The notes beneath the pieces are model-generated. The model was not told the origin of the DNA and did not search any database. It was given only the letters and a program-made list of their open reading frames with translations. Made by a program: the position numbers and the translations under genes. Positions 39,587-50,640 of a stretch of 64,000 bases of DNA are shown here, one piece after another. The first letter of the stretch is position 1. The number at the start of each line of letters is the position of its first letter. This stretch comes from Rhynchopus sp. YZ270_cl-10 (Eukaryota; Euglenozoa; Diplonemea; Diplonemida; Diplonemidae): NCBI GenBank assembly GCA_964035575.1, contig OZ037846.1, positions 399,501 through 463,500 of the forward strand. The letters run 5' to 3'.

Positions 39587-41365
39587 CTACTTCACGGAAC
39601 ACATCTGAGAGCAACACACAACACTGCACGTCCCAGAAGGAACTGCGTTTGCTGGTGTGCCAACCCCTCCCGCAGCTGTCCATGCCTTAGCAACGTCAAG
39701 GTCAGACTGCTCATCACGCAGGTACCCACGCACGGCAATGTTGTACTCCTCCCAATGCTTCTTCCCACCTATCATGTACATCCACTCGTCTTTAACTGCA
39801 CCTGCATCCTGCGACCTTACAGACTCATCCAAGATAGTGCTTCTGCGAGAAGTACTCACGTCAACAAGTTCCGCCACAACCTGTGCCTCACAACCAGAAG
39901 CAACCTCCACCTTGCACGGAAGCAGACGCAGCTGGTGTTCGCACTCAGCATCGCTGAAGCACATCCTGTTGCACACCACATCACACCCCAGCATACGCCC
40001 CACACGTTCCAGCCCGTTCACATCACGCACAAGCTCCCCCACCATGCTGAACCGACGCATCACCTCACAACCCATGTCACCACGCAGCACCTTCCCAGTC
40101 GCAACACCAGCATTCACCTTCTCACAAAAGCTGCTCGCACCCTTCAGAAGCAGGCTTGCTGCGTGCAGTGCAGATGTGGCATGTGTCGCACACTGCTTCG
40201 AGGCGTTGAACGAACAGTGGATCCTGTCCCCGATGAACACGTCCACCATCCCACGTCTTGTCTCTGTTGCCTGCAGGGTCTTCAGGAGGAGAGTGGTGAA
40301 GAAGGAGGAGTAGGTCGCACTGTCCTTCTCCAGCAAATGCAGGGTGTCCTTCACGTTCAGTGTCAGCAGGGTTGTCTTCATCGAGGACAGACCCAGTGGC
40401 AGGCACACTGGCAAGTCTGAGCCTCTCGAATCAAACGAGTCTTCGCCTCTAAGTGTACTTTGCGTGGACTCCGACTGTTCATCCACAACTCTGTCCACCT
40501 TCTCCACCTCATCCTGAAAAGGCAGACACGTCTTCGGGAGGTACGCTTTGTACATGCGCAGGTTCTTCTCCAGTCTCCACAAGGCAGCAGTCATCCCCTC
40601 AGGCAGGTCGCCCCCATGCACGTCCAGCATCTCCGCCACCTGTTCCACGTCGTACCCCGCAAGAAGCGACGCAATCTCCTGCACAACGCTGATCGTGCGC
40701 CTCATTGACTCCTGCTCCTTCAGCACATCGTGCGCAAACCTGCGTGTCACGAAGAAGTCGATCAGGAAGACAGCAAGAGTGGAAAAAAGGCCAAGTGGGG
40801 GAAATGACGTCTTGCAGGGTGGGAACTCGCAGTTTGCCTTTTCCAGAATCAGTGCTCTCCTGCTGTGTTCACCTTCGTACGGCAACAACCCAGGAAGGTC
40901 AAACAAGCCAAACCTGAAGGATTCCTCAAATCCCATGAGACACAGCCACACCACTGTCGCACCCACGAACCATGCACTGTACCGTGATGGGACTTCCATC
41001 ACAAGCAGTATGTCCCCAACCAGGATCAGAATTGGCCAGCCCAGTAAACCATAAGTACGAGAGACCAAATCCCACAAGCATATTCCAGTGCCAGCGAAGT
41101 ACAGCATGCCCACCACGAACGTGGTGTGCAGTTGCTGCTTGCAGAGCACCTTAATAATGGCAACAAACCCAGTTGTAAGGACTATGAAGGACCCAAGTTC
41201 GTTAACAATCCGGTGTTGCACTTTGGTGTCCCCATGATGGAAAACAGATACAACCAGAATCGCAAATACTGACACTACAGAGAACGTAAATATGGTGGTA
41301 CGCTTCTTCACCTCGTCAGCACTGAGAGACCCGTCAATGGTCAGTGCGCTGTTCAGGCACCGCAT
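39587..41365 (-). CDS. Six-helix membrane pseudocyclase, copy 4
   Basis: 592 residues from the conserved ATG; the frame is open 39 codons further upstream because the usual TAG in the leader is CAG here. The linker and C-terminal insert are those of copy 3 with small changes. It differs from all others at GICLWDLVSRTYGLLGWP, GDILLVMEV and the tail (RDEQSDLDVAKAW, TPANAVP). KKRTTIF replaces KKRTIMF after the start, as in copy 7 (KKRTTMF). The upstream flank diverges right after the cassette end at about 41450. Confidence 0.8.
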   Translation of the reverse strand: MRCLNSALTIDGSLSADEVKKRTTIFTFSVVSVFAILVVSVFHHGDTKVQHRIVNELGSFIVLTTGFVAIIKVLCKQQLHTTFVVGMLYFAGTGICLWDLVSRTYGLLGWPILILVGDILLVMEVPSRYSAWFVGATVVWLCLMGFEESFRFGLFDLPGLLPYEGEHSRRALILEKANCEFPPCKTSFPPLGLFSTLAVFLIDFFVTRRFAHDVLKEQESMRRTISVVQEIASLLAGYDVEQVAEMLDVHGGDLPEGMTAALWRLEKNLRMYKAYLPKTCLPFQDEVEKVDRVVDEQSESTQSTLRGEDSFDSRGSDLPVCLPLGLSSMKTTLLTLNVKDTLHLLEKDSATYSSFFTTLLLKTLQATETRRGMVDVFIGDRIHCSFNASKQCATHATSALHAASLLLKGASSFCEKVNAGVATGKVLRGDMGCEVMRRFSMVGELVRDVNGLERVGRMLGCDVVCNRMCFSDAECEHQLRLLPCKVEVASGCEAQVVAELVDVSTSRRSTILDESVRSQDAGAVKDEWMYMIGGKKHWEEYNIAVRGYLRDEQSDLDVAKAWTAAGGVGTPANAVPSGTCSVVCCSQMCSVK

Positions 41366-41449
41366 CGTTGGGCTTTTGATCCTCACAAACCTTTGCTGTG
41401 TGTGGAGCAGGGGTGTGTGGATGTGTGTTGTGTGCACTGGTGGTGTGGG

Positions 41450-42884
41450 GTGCTCTTGGAGATAAAAAGAAATCAAGCACAATCAAAAGCGGGGGAGAAG
41501 ATGTGGGTGGAATCTTATTTGACCGTGAGTGCGAAAGATACGTGCGAGGAGGGGCTAGAGTGGAGAACAGAAAAACGCAAAAAATGCTCGAGAGACTCGT
41601 TACTCTTTGCTTGTGGCTCAAAAGGATAAAAAGGGGAAGAGGAAAAATTTAGGTTGTTTGTTGTTCGCTTCCACTCCAACCCTTTAACCATGAAAGGGAC
41701 GCAGCGCGACGCATGATGGTACTAGAAGGCCCTATCACAATCGTTCACGCACAGTAGCACTACGTCCTTCACAGCAGGGAAGGTTGTCCGCAAACAGGTG
41801 TAGTTTCACATTGGATGTCAGGGACGCTGTCAAAGCAAAAGCCTAGTATGCAGCGTAAAGTTCTTTGTGGAGGATGTGGTTTTGTACCCAAGTGCTGTAG
41901 ACATGCCTTGGAAGTCTGCACGTTCAGCTATGAAGAAAGAGAGGTGGCTAAGCAGCAGAGGCGTCTGTTGGTAGTGTAATATGCCACGACGAAGCTATCG
42001 CTGCCCACTTCAGAGCTTCCATACGGCACAGATCACACCGTGTAAAGTTTTCACAGCCCTGAAAACATTGTTGTGGCATATGTATAAAATCGAATTAATC
42101 ACCTTCGGGAGGGGACGATGGAAGTAGTATGTCTGGAAACTCTTTTTGAGATATCATAGATCGGTGGGGAGCTCAGTGTTGCGTCATAATTGGAGAAAAC
42201 GGTGGACCAAAACGTCATTTGGGGAAGTATTACAGTCGTTTTGGCGCCGGATCTGTGACTATGAATGTTGTGTCTGCAGACTCAGGGATGAAGAGGGGGT
42301 GCTCGCTGTTCAGAACCCGTCTGCTGACCAGTACGGAAAACGGCACGATTGGTGTCACGGAAAGGTGTCTCGCGGCCAGTCACGACGAGCACCTCTTGTC
42401 GAGAGCCTCTGCCCTTTGCATTCATTACCTCGAGGAAATGCTTCATTCTCTGCGGTTAAAACTTTTTCGCTTTCGCACGCACATCTCACCTCCTTCCTGT
42501 GGGCTCCCGGATGGATAGTAGAGGTGAGCTTCACAGCAGTGTTATAGAGGAGTGCAATAATGGGGGCGTGGGTGGTTTTGTCGTACGGCAGGGGTGTCGA
42601 GACCGGGCGTAGCCGCCCGCAGGGCAGCCGTTACAAAGAGGCGACAAGCCCCGCATCCTAAACCAGAAATGTGTTTGAGGAAGGGTGTGCTACGTGGAGT
42701 ATGGCGGTGGTTCTGTCATATCCCTGAGCTCCGGTTCCGGTATCCTCTTCGGACGATGTGCCGACGTCAGGAATCCGCCAGCGCGTTTGCTCACAAGACA
42801 CGCTACCACCCGCCGTGTACGGATGGCTTTCTCGAGACAGCGCTTCCTGGAGGTGCTCCGCAAGGTCAAACGGCGTATCTGATT
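41450..42884 (+). other. Region with a Cys-rich small ORF and decayed coding sequence
   Basis: The ATG at 41815 opens 54 residues containing KVLCGGCGFVPKCCRHALEV and ending at 41979; the CxxC...CC.H spacing hints at a zinc site but no family is clear. From 42150 to 42550 two plus-strand frames alternate protein-like strings (RHLGKYYSRFGAGSV, ALCIHYLEEMLHSLRLK). Together with the WD-like sequence at 42885-43165 this may be one decayed or multi-exon gene. I cannot define exons. Confidence 0.25.
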
Positions 42885-43165
42885 TGGTGTTCGCATGTGG
42901 CAGTGTTGCTCCTCGCGGGGCAAGAACGGTGTCTCTGTGTATGACGGCGACCTGACGTATCTCCGCTCTCTCACGCATCACGGGTGTGCCAGTGTGCCGG
43001 CGTCGCAGTGTGGTTGTTAAGTGTTTACATCCTCCGCGGACGTTCGTCTATGGGATGTCAGCGCCGGTATTGCTGTGGCATGTGCAGAGTGGACTGGGGC
43101 ACAGTGGCGCTGTCACGGACTGCTTTCGTCTTTGCTGAGGAGCGCGAGTATTATGTGAAACTCTA
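42885..43165 (+). pseudogene. Decayed WD-repeat gene fragment
   Basis: Three plus-strand frames in turn give WD40-type strings: NGVSVYDGDLTYLRSLTHHG, VFTSSADVRLWDVSAG, and GHSGAVTDC followed by VFAEEREYYVKL. The second is a textbook WD blade end. Several frame changes separate them, so the gene is broken or badly assembled. The segment ends at the minisatellite that starts near 43190. Confidence 0.45.
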
Positions 43166-43189
43166 ATGGCTGGTCGAAGCAACTAGGCT

Positions 43190-44160
43190 CGTTAAATCGA
43201 TAAGTCTTCGGCCTCGGTCGACGGCGAGTGTGAGTCTGAGCAGCCTAGACAAAGACAAAATGAGTCAGATGAGCTTTGCTCGCAAGTGGGTGTGCGGGTT
43301 GGAGCAACCCGGTCAAAGGGAATGATTTGGTTTAAATGATAAATACACTCTGAGGAATCCTCGCTATTAAGCGAATGTGTGGGTCAGATCAAAAACCCGG
43401 TCAAGGCAAGTGAGTTCAACGATTAATTAACCGCTCGTAGGCGGATGCACGCTCGTAGGCGGATGTACGGGTCGGAGCACCCGGGTCAAGGCAAATGAGA
43501 TAGTAAATTTGAGAACTACTCGCTAGTAAACGAACGTAAGTCGGAGCAAACCGATCAAGGCAAAATGAGTGGTGTAAATGACAAATCAACGCTCTTGAGG
43601 CGGATGTACAGGTTTGAGCGCCCGGGTAAAGGCAAATGAGTTGGTTGAATGGATAAGTTTTTGCTAGTAAGCGAAAATGTGAGCCGGAGCAAAACGGTCA
43701 AGGCACATGGGTTGGTTTAAATTGTAAATACACTCTCGCAGGCGGGTGCGAGGGGCGGAGCACCCGGGTCAATGTAAATGAGTTTTTGACCCTGAGGAAT
43801 CCTCGCTATAGAGCGAATGTGTGGGCGGAGCAACCCAGTCAAGGTCAAGGCAGGTGAGTTAGTTAAAACAAATAATTTACCCTCGTAGGCGGATGAACGC
43901 TCGTAGGCGGATGTAACGGGTTGGAGAACCCGGGTAAGGGCAAATGAGTTAGATGATTGGATAAATTTTCGCTAGTAAGCGAATGTGAGTCGGATCAAAC
44001 CGGTCAAGGCATATGAGTTGGTGTAAATGGTAGAATACACTCTCGCAGGCGGGCGCGAGGGGCGGAGCACCCGGGTCAGTGTGCATGAGTTAGTAACTCT
44101 GAGGAATCCTCGCTATTAATCGAGAGTGTGGATCAGAGCAAAAACCCGGTCAAGGCAAGT
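43190..44160. repeat. Degenerate minisatellite, about 65-75-bp units
   Basis: Roughly 14 units around the core CGGAGCAACCCGGTCAAGGC followed by AAATGAGTTGGTTTAAATGA. Two alternating spacers occur, one with GAGGAATCCTCGCTA and one with CTCGTAGGCGGATG. Units differ at many positions. The array overlaps the last 15 codons of the gene on the minus strand (44116-44160), so it supplies that protein's C-terminus. Confidence 0.75.
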
Positions 44161-46171
44161 GACCAGCTCTACGCTTGTTATATCCTCCTTCGCCACCTTA
44201 GGCTCACCGCTTTCCTCTTCTGCATCCACCAATAATATCACATCAGCCTCCTGAAGCTTGATTTTACGCGATCTTCTGCTCTTCTTTGTCCCACCTCCCA
44301 TAAAAAAATCGGTTCTGGCGGTTGGTGGCGGACCTCCGGTGGTGGCCTCGTCGCGAAGCTGCTTCTTCTCTGCGTTGATGTAAGTAAAGACCGTGTTTAC
44401 ATTGTGTTTGACTATGGAGATCTTTGCCTGTGTGCTGTTCACTTCGCCGTCCACCTCGAGGTCGTAAGCAAGCATCTCAGCACCAACGTCGTAATCAGTG
44501 AATAGCTTCATCAGACGTTGGGTCAACTCAAACTCCTTCGCAAGGCTGTTTGGCGGCAGGTTCAGCACCTTCTCCATCAGAGGTTTGACCTGCACCGCAG
44601 AGACAGCAAAGAGGGAGCCTGCAAGCTGCATCTTGCGGTATTCCTTTGCAAACCGCTGCTGTTCCGGGCTGAGCGACGACACGTATTCACGAAACACCGC
44701 GGGTGGAGGGATTGTGTCCATTGCCAGCAGGATCCGCAGTGTGTCTTTGTTCTTCACAATCAACGCAGCGGAGGGGGTAAAGCGGTCGCCGCAATCTTGC
44801 CGATCAACAGAACGTAGCTCGCAAACTCTCTCGCAGTCGCAACAAATTCCACAAGGGGCTCCGCACCACCTGCATCGCCATTCGTGTAGTGCACGCCAGT
44901 GTGGAGGTGTGTCGGGCCTGTGATCACTGCGTCAGAGGCAGCGTTCAAGGCAAAACGGATGTGTATATTGTCCAACCTCCGTGATGTTGTCTGAAACGGT
45001 GTGCCGTCGACGGTGACAGCGAGCATCCCGTCTGGCGCGTGGCCTTCCCTGCGCACAGCGTGGCTGAACCCATTCAGAGGATACTCTGGTGCAAGCACCT
45101 CACGTTGGTGCTGTGCCATGTGTGTTGTGAACTCACGCAGGCCCACCTCGTGCCCGAGGGCGGAGACGAGCTGTGCACGCAGGAGTGCCTCCATACTGTT
45201 CATCGCCTCCAGGAAGGCTTGGGAGAGGCCAGGTGGGTCCCGAGAAGGCGGATGTCCGCAACAGCAGTGTTCCCCTCAAGGTCCTTCGCGCATGACCTCC
45301 GCGCACCTGCCACCTCAGTGCTGTGCTCGCGAAGCAGTGCGTCGAACGCCTCAGCACCAAGCGGCGAGGTTGTTGCGTTGCTGGCCTCCGTCATCAGAGG
45401 CAGCACCGGAAGGAAGACGTCCCCGCCACACTGCCCGCCGCTCTTCTTCGCCGTGTCGTGCAGCCAGATCATGAAGAGCTCGATGTTCGCAGACAATGTA
45501 CGCACCTCTCTGTTCCGTGTCGGCGTCCTGCACGAATCGCGCGCGCGGTCCACAGCAAACCGTGCCGCATGCTGCGTCGCAAGCCACGTAATGTCCACAT
45601 CCGTTTTCACCTCCTTCCGCTTCAGAAGGGGACGCTCGTCTGCATGGGTACGCAGCACCTTCACCTGCTCACCCTCCGCCAGCACCGTGCCGGGTGTGGT
45701 CTCTGGGCTCCCATGGTGCAGGGTCAGCGTGAACTGCTCGGTCTTCTTCCAGAGGTACTGCTTCCGGCGTGTCTTCACCTCAGTCGTGCTGGTCGTGAGG
45801 AGGCCTTTCTCGGTACGGATCACAGAGTCGCCGTCGACGTGCTCAAACCCGTCTGCAGTGCAGGTCGTCACTTTCGTCAAAAGCAGAACTCTGTTTCCGG
45901 TGCGTCCCTCCGCCACCGCAGCACCCATCCCGAGGACACTAAAGGTGTCAGACATAGCTGACAGTGTCGCCGTCGCCATCGACTCCACCACCGTGAACTT
46001 ATCTGCATAGCAGTGTTGCGTATCTGCAGCAAGCAGCACTGGGCTGCGTTCCTCGGTGAGGACCTGCTTCACACGCTGCAGGCCACGCGACAGTCTCTCC
46101 TCAACACTGTGTGACGCAACGTGGTGTGGACACAACGCAAGGACTAATAAAACGAACGCTTGAACCCTCAT
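44116..46171 (-). pseudogene. Conserved protein with signal peptide, split by two frame changes
   Basis: Start chosen at 46171, where MRVQAFVLLVLALCPHHVAS is a clear signal peptide. The first frame (to 45200, 323 residues) ends where homologous-looking sequence continues in the next frame (QAFLEAMNSMEALLRAQLVS, to 44760), and again near 44790 (RFTPSAALIVKNKDTLRILL, to 44116). The last part holds SLSPEQQRFAKEYRKMQLAG and LNLPPNSLAKEFELTQRLM. I recall closely similar strings in uncharacterised proteins of many protists, but cannot check. The two shifts are of the same kind, and both junctions lie near C/T-rich runs, so assembly error is possible; otherwise this is a recent pseudogene. The C-terminus is replaced by minisatellite sequence. 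Confidence 0.6.
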
Positions 46172-46528
46172 TTTGGGTATTTGTAAATCTGAATTGAAAA
46201 GTGTTTTGAGGGGTTTGTGGAGAGAGCTCGGGAGTAAGGGGAGTTGCATGAGTCCAAGTCACATTTTGAGTCTTTGTGAGGCCAAGAACATTATGTAGTT
46301 TTGGCACTGTTGTCATCAAAAATGTAACTTACACTGCTGCTGCGAAGGGTCGGTCAAAAGTAGTAACATTTTCAGCTTTCGTTCTTATTTTTGTTGTTTG
46401 TATCTTTCTCCAGAGATGGAGACAGATTATAAGATTAGACCCTCAATTAGTTTGTTATATTTATGAATCTCTACGTGGATCAGGGGTGTGTGGAGTGCCA
46501 GATGTAAATCTGAGCAAACACAACAGTG

Positions 46529-48262
46529 CTACCTCACGGAACAGATCTGAGAGCAACACACAACACTGCACGTCCCAGAAGGAACTGCGTGTGCTGGTGT
46601 GCCAACCCCTCCCGCAGCTGTCCATGCCTCAGCAACGTCAAGGTCAGACTGCTCACCACGCAGGTACCCACGCACGGCAATGTTGTACTCCTCCCAATGC
46701 TTCTTCCCACCTATCATGTACATCCACTCGTCAACTGCTCCTGCTGAAGCACTCAGCTGAGCCATCACTTCCGCCACGACCTGTGCCTCACAGCCAGAGG
46801 CAACCTCCACCTTGCACGGAAGCAGACGCAGCTGGTGTTCGCACTCAGCATCGCTGAAGCACATCCTGTTGCACACCACATCACACCCCAGCATACGCCC
46901 CACACGTTCCAGCCCGTTCACATCACGCACAAGCTCCCCCACCATGCTGAACCGACGCATCACCTCACAACCCATGTCACCACGCAGCACCTTCCCAGTC
47001 GCAACACCAGCATTCACCTTCTCACAAAAGCTGCTCGCACCCTTCAGAAGCAGGCTTGCTGCGTGCAGTGCAGATGTGGCATGTGTCGCACACTGCTTCG
47101 AGGCGTTGAACGAACAGTGGATCCTGTCCCCGATGAACACGTCCACCATCCCACGTCTTGTCTCTGTTGCCTGCAGGGTCTTCAGGAGAAGAGTGGTGAA
47201 GAAGGAGGAGTAGGTCGCACTGTCCTTCTCCAGCAAATGCAGAGTGTCCTTCACGTTCAGTGTCAGCAGGGTTGTCTTCACCGAGGACAGACCCAGTGGC
47301 AGGCACACTGGCAAGTTCTCATTTCTCGTATGTGAGGACTCTGTGGATGTGTCTGCTGTCTCTGTCGCGTCGCCCACTTCGCTCTCTGAGTGCATCTTGT
47401 CCACCTCATCCTGAAAAGGCAGACACGTCTTCGGGAGGTACGCTTTGTACATGCGCAGGTTCTTCTCCAGTCTCCACAGGGCAGCAGTCATCCCCTCAGG
47501 CAGGTCACCCCCATGCACGTCCAGCATCTCCGCCACCTGCTCCACGTCGTACCCCGCAAGAAGCGACGCAATCTCCTGCACAACGCTGATCGTGCGCCTC
47601 ATTGACTCCTGCTCCTTCAGCACGTTGTGTGCAAACCTGCGTGTCACGAAGAAGTCGATCAGGAAGACAGCAACAGTGGCAAACAGGCCAAATGGGGGAA
47701 ATGACGTCTTGCAGGGCAAGAACTCGCAGTCTACCCTTTCTTGCATCAGCGCTCTCCTGCTGTGTTCACCTTCGTACGGTGGCAACCCAGGAAGGTCAAA
47801 CAAGCCAAACCTGAAGGATTCCTCACACCCTATGATACACAGCCACACCACTGTCGCACCCACGAACCATGCACTGTACCGTGATGGGACTTCCATCACA
47901 AGCAACATGTCCACAACCAGTATCAGAATTGGCCAGCTCATTAAACCATAAGTACGTGCGACCAAATCCCACATAAAAATTGCAATGCCAGCGATGTACA
48001 TGATGCCCACCACAAACATGGTGTGCAGTTGCTGCTTGCAGAGCACCTTGACAATGGAAACAAACCCAGTTGTCAGGACTATGAAAGACCCGAATACGTT
48101 AACAATCCGGTGTTGCGCGTTGGTACTCCCCTGATGAGCAACAAAAACAACCAGGGTCGCAAATACTGTAACCACATTGAACACAAACATGATGGTGCGC
48201 TTCTTCACCTCGTCAGCACTGAGAGACCCGTCAATGGTCAGTGCGCTGTTCAGGCACCGCAT
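46529..48262 (-). CDS. Six-helix membrane pseudocyclase, copy 5
   Basis: 577 residues, intact. The membrane part is closest to copy 2 (GIAIFMWDLVARTYGLMSWP), but the segment before DEWMYMIGG (VMAQLSASAGAV) is that of copy 8 and the linker (MHSESEVGDATETADTSTES) mixes types seen in copies 7 and 2. It is the clearest single case of a mosaic gene. It ends QICSVR where most end QMCSVK. The left flank carries the same fused-cassette relic (GGATCAGGGGTGTGTGGA) as copies 3 and 4. Confidence 0.8.
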   Translation of the reverse strand: MRCLNSALTIDGSLSADEVKKRTIMFVFNVVTVFATLVVFVAHQGSTNAQHRIVNVFGSFIVLTTGFVSIVKVLCKQQLHTMFVVGIMYIAGIAIFMWDLVARTYGLMSWPILILVVDMLLVMEVPSRYSAWFVGATVVWLCIIGCEESFRFGLFDLPGLPPYEGEHSRRALMQERVDCEFLPCKTSFPPFGLFATVAVFLIDFFVTRRFAHNVLKEQESMRRTISVVQEIASLLAGYDVEQVAEMLDVHGGDLPEGMTAALWRLEKNLRMYKAYLPKTCLPFQDEVDKMHSESEVGDATETADTSTESSHTRNENLPVCLPLGLSSVKTTLLTLNVKDTLHLLEKDSATYSSFFTTLLLKTLQATETRRGMVDVFIGDRIHCSFNASKQCATHATSALHAASLLLKGASSFCEKVNAGVATGKVLRGDMGCEVMRRFSMVGELVRDVNGLERVGRMLGCDVVCNRMCFSDAECEHQLRLLPCKVEVASGCEAQVVAEVMAQLSASAGAVDEWMYMIGGKKHWEEYNIAVRGYLRGEQSDLDVAEAWTAAGGVGTPAHAVPSGTCSVVCCSQICSVR

Positions 48263-49414
48263 CGTTGGGCTTTTGATCCTCACAAACCTTTGCTATGTGT
48301 GGAGCAGGGGTGTGTGGATGTGTGTTGTGTGCACTGGTGGGTGGTGTGGTAAATAACGATTGGGTACTTCTCCTCGAGGCTTTTAACCCTTTGGGGACCA
48401 ACTTCAATTTTGTGGAAGCTGTCTTTTTAATCCGTACAATTAATTACTCAAGCCAAAATCCTTCAATTATTTCTCGGAAAATTGCAATGGGGGTGCTTTT
48501 TTTTCCACCCGTTTTGCTAATTGCACTCGCTGCGCTCGTGAAAAAAAAACGCCTCCTCGTAGCAATTATGGTGAAATAATTGCATAGGAGGCACGGCAAA
48601 AATGCGCATTTTTGATATTTTTGATATTTTTGGCAGAATTTTTTGGGCGTTTTTTGCGTTTTTTTAGGGAAAAATAGTGAGGGGAGTTGGGTCCAGTCAT
48701 AGGAAGTATAGAGAATTTTTGAAAAATTCTTCCATTGGAATAAGGGTTTGCGGGCCTTGCCCTCTGAGGTGTTAGAAGGTTTGCAGGTTTGCAGGTTTGC
48801 AGGTTTAAGGAGGCGAATCTGTGTGGATGAGGGTTGAGGGAGGCTTAGATGGGGTATGATACTGAGGTGCTTAAATGGTGGTTTTGTAGGTTACATAGTC
48901 ACGAGACTGCCCTTGTATTAAAAGGGGGAAGAGGGGAGATGATAGGGGACAAGGCTACCAATCCGACTTAAACCGACTCAGTAGGGTCAGGTCGGACCGA
49001 CCCAAACCTACCCAGCAAAAAGGTCAAAAAATAGATGTCAATTTTGAGACACTTTTTTTCCACTTTTTTCCTTAGGGATTTTTCCAGGTACTTAGCGAAG
49101 CGTTAGGGCGACTTAAGTCCCTTGGCCCCAGCGCCCTATGGGGCGCCTCCTCGTCGGGCTGTTAGGGCCCTCCGGTGGCCAGGTTCTTTCTCTGGGCTTA
49201 GAGGCTCGAAGTTCCCCGTCAGATTGGAGCTGGTGTGCTTTATGAGGCTCGCTCGTCTAGATTGAGGCTCGCTCGTCCGGATTGGGCTAGCTCGTCCGCC
49301 TTCGGCTAGACCCTCCGCCTTTGGGTGGGCTCGTGGATCTCCGTTATGTACGTACGGGTTCGATACTCTGGTTGGAGTGTGACAGCACGCCATTTCTTGA
49401 GCACGTTGGTAACA
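48263..49414. other. Intergenic DNA with a stem-loop, no gene seen
   Basis: GCCTCCTCGTAGCAATTATG at 48551 folds back on ATAATTGCATAGGAGGC (ending 48592), giving stems of 7 and 8 bp. TTTGCAGG is tandemly repeated near 48780-48805. The stretch 49085-49360 is GC-rich with AGGCTCGCTCGTC repeats and a GGGTTCGATACTC word that resembles an internal RNA polymerase III box, but I cannot fold a tRNA. From 49415 the AT-rich dispersed repeat begins. Confidence 0.4.
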
Positions 49415-50640
49415 CACGAAGTGCAATGGCGATAATGGAAAGATAGATGCCGGCATTGGTGAATTGCTGGAGTTCTGCACAGGAAGCTAGCATGACGTAG
49501 AATCACTGTGTGAACAAAATGACCGTATTTTGGTTGAAAATTTGACTTGAAAATTTTTTTCATAATTTGCCCAATCGAAGGTTTTCCTTGGATTTTTTGG
49601 GCCATTTTATGACGTACCACGCCCGATTTTGGGCGAAAAAAAATATTTTTTTTTGGTCAAAAATCGCCTTGTATTACCACTGTATTGGTGTAGGCTTGTA
49701 CACAGAAGTGTGTTTTGTGTAACCACAGATGGTCAAAACACCCGATTTTTGCATTTTTTTTGCATTTTTTGGTGCCCAAAGACCCACCTCAGTGGTCGAA
49801 ATTTTCCCGAAAAAAAAAATTTTTTTTTTTGAGATTTTTCGATTTTTTGACAAGGCGCTGGCCCATACAAAGTGCACTGGCGGTACAGAAAATGGCTGGG
49901 GAATAAACTCTAGATGCTCAAAACAGCCCAATTCATGCTTTTTTTGACTTTTTGGTCTCAGAAGGGTACCTAGGGTGTAGTGAGCAGGCCTCAAAAACAC
50001 TTGTGAAAAAAAAATTTTTTTTTTTTTTTTGAGATTTTTTTTGACAAGGCGCTGGCCCATACAAACTGTACAGGGTGGGTATTTTATACACAAAATAGCC
50101 GTGGAATAAATTCTAGATGCTCAAAACATCAAAATTCTGGCTTTATTTGCATTTTTGGTGCAGACATGTGCAAAAAAAAAAATTTTTTTTTTGTGGGAAA
50201 AATTTTGTGATGTCGAAAAAAAAAATTTTTTTTCTTGAAAGAGGCACGGCACTTTTGTGGAATTTTGTGGAATTTTGTGGAATTTTTTCTTAGGGGAAAA
50301 AGTAGAAGTCGAGTTTTTGAAATTCCACAAAATTCCACAAAATTCCACAAAAGTGCCGTGCCTCCATAGTAATTAAATACTATTGTTCTTGGGGAAGACC
50401 AGTATGTGTTAGGAAGGCCAGTAATGGATGATATCTCAGTACGACAACTCTTGGCATGATGCAAAGATTCTTAGGATCATGTATCCAAAGAAGCAAGAAT
50501 GGAAGGTTATCGAAACAATGGATTCGTGTCTCATGGTTGCGGCTCCAAGCCGATTCTCAGGAAGTCGGGAAAGTGGTTTTTTTTTCCCTTCGCGCAAGTG
50601 AGCTAGATATCGTCCAAGGGTGATCTTGAGTCATCGCTTG
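49415..50640. repeat. AT-rich dispersed repeat, near-identical copy of 21830-22430, plus extension
   Basis: Almost base-for-base equal to 21830-22430 up to about 50000. A further unit follows with A-run/T-run palindromes (50010, 50175, 50215), a second GACAAGGCGCTGGCCCATAC, and a hairpin formed by TTTTGTGGAATTTTGTGG (50255-50285) and its complement (50325-50350). High identity over 600 bases at 27 kb distance means recent copying. Confidence 0.75.

Noticed and set aside
44116-46171. Introns as explanation of the two frame changes
   Set aside because: No GT...AG pair with pyrimidine tract of reasonable length is visible at either junction, and coding-like sequence is continuous.
49340-49380. 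tRNA gene suggested by GGGTTCGATACTC
   Set aside because: No acceptor, D or anticodon arm can be formed around it.
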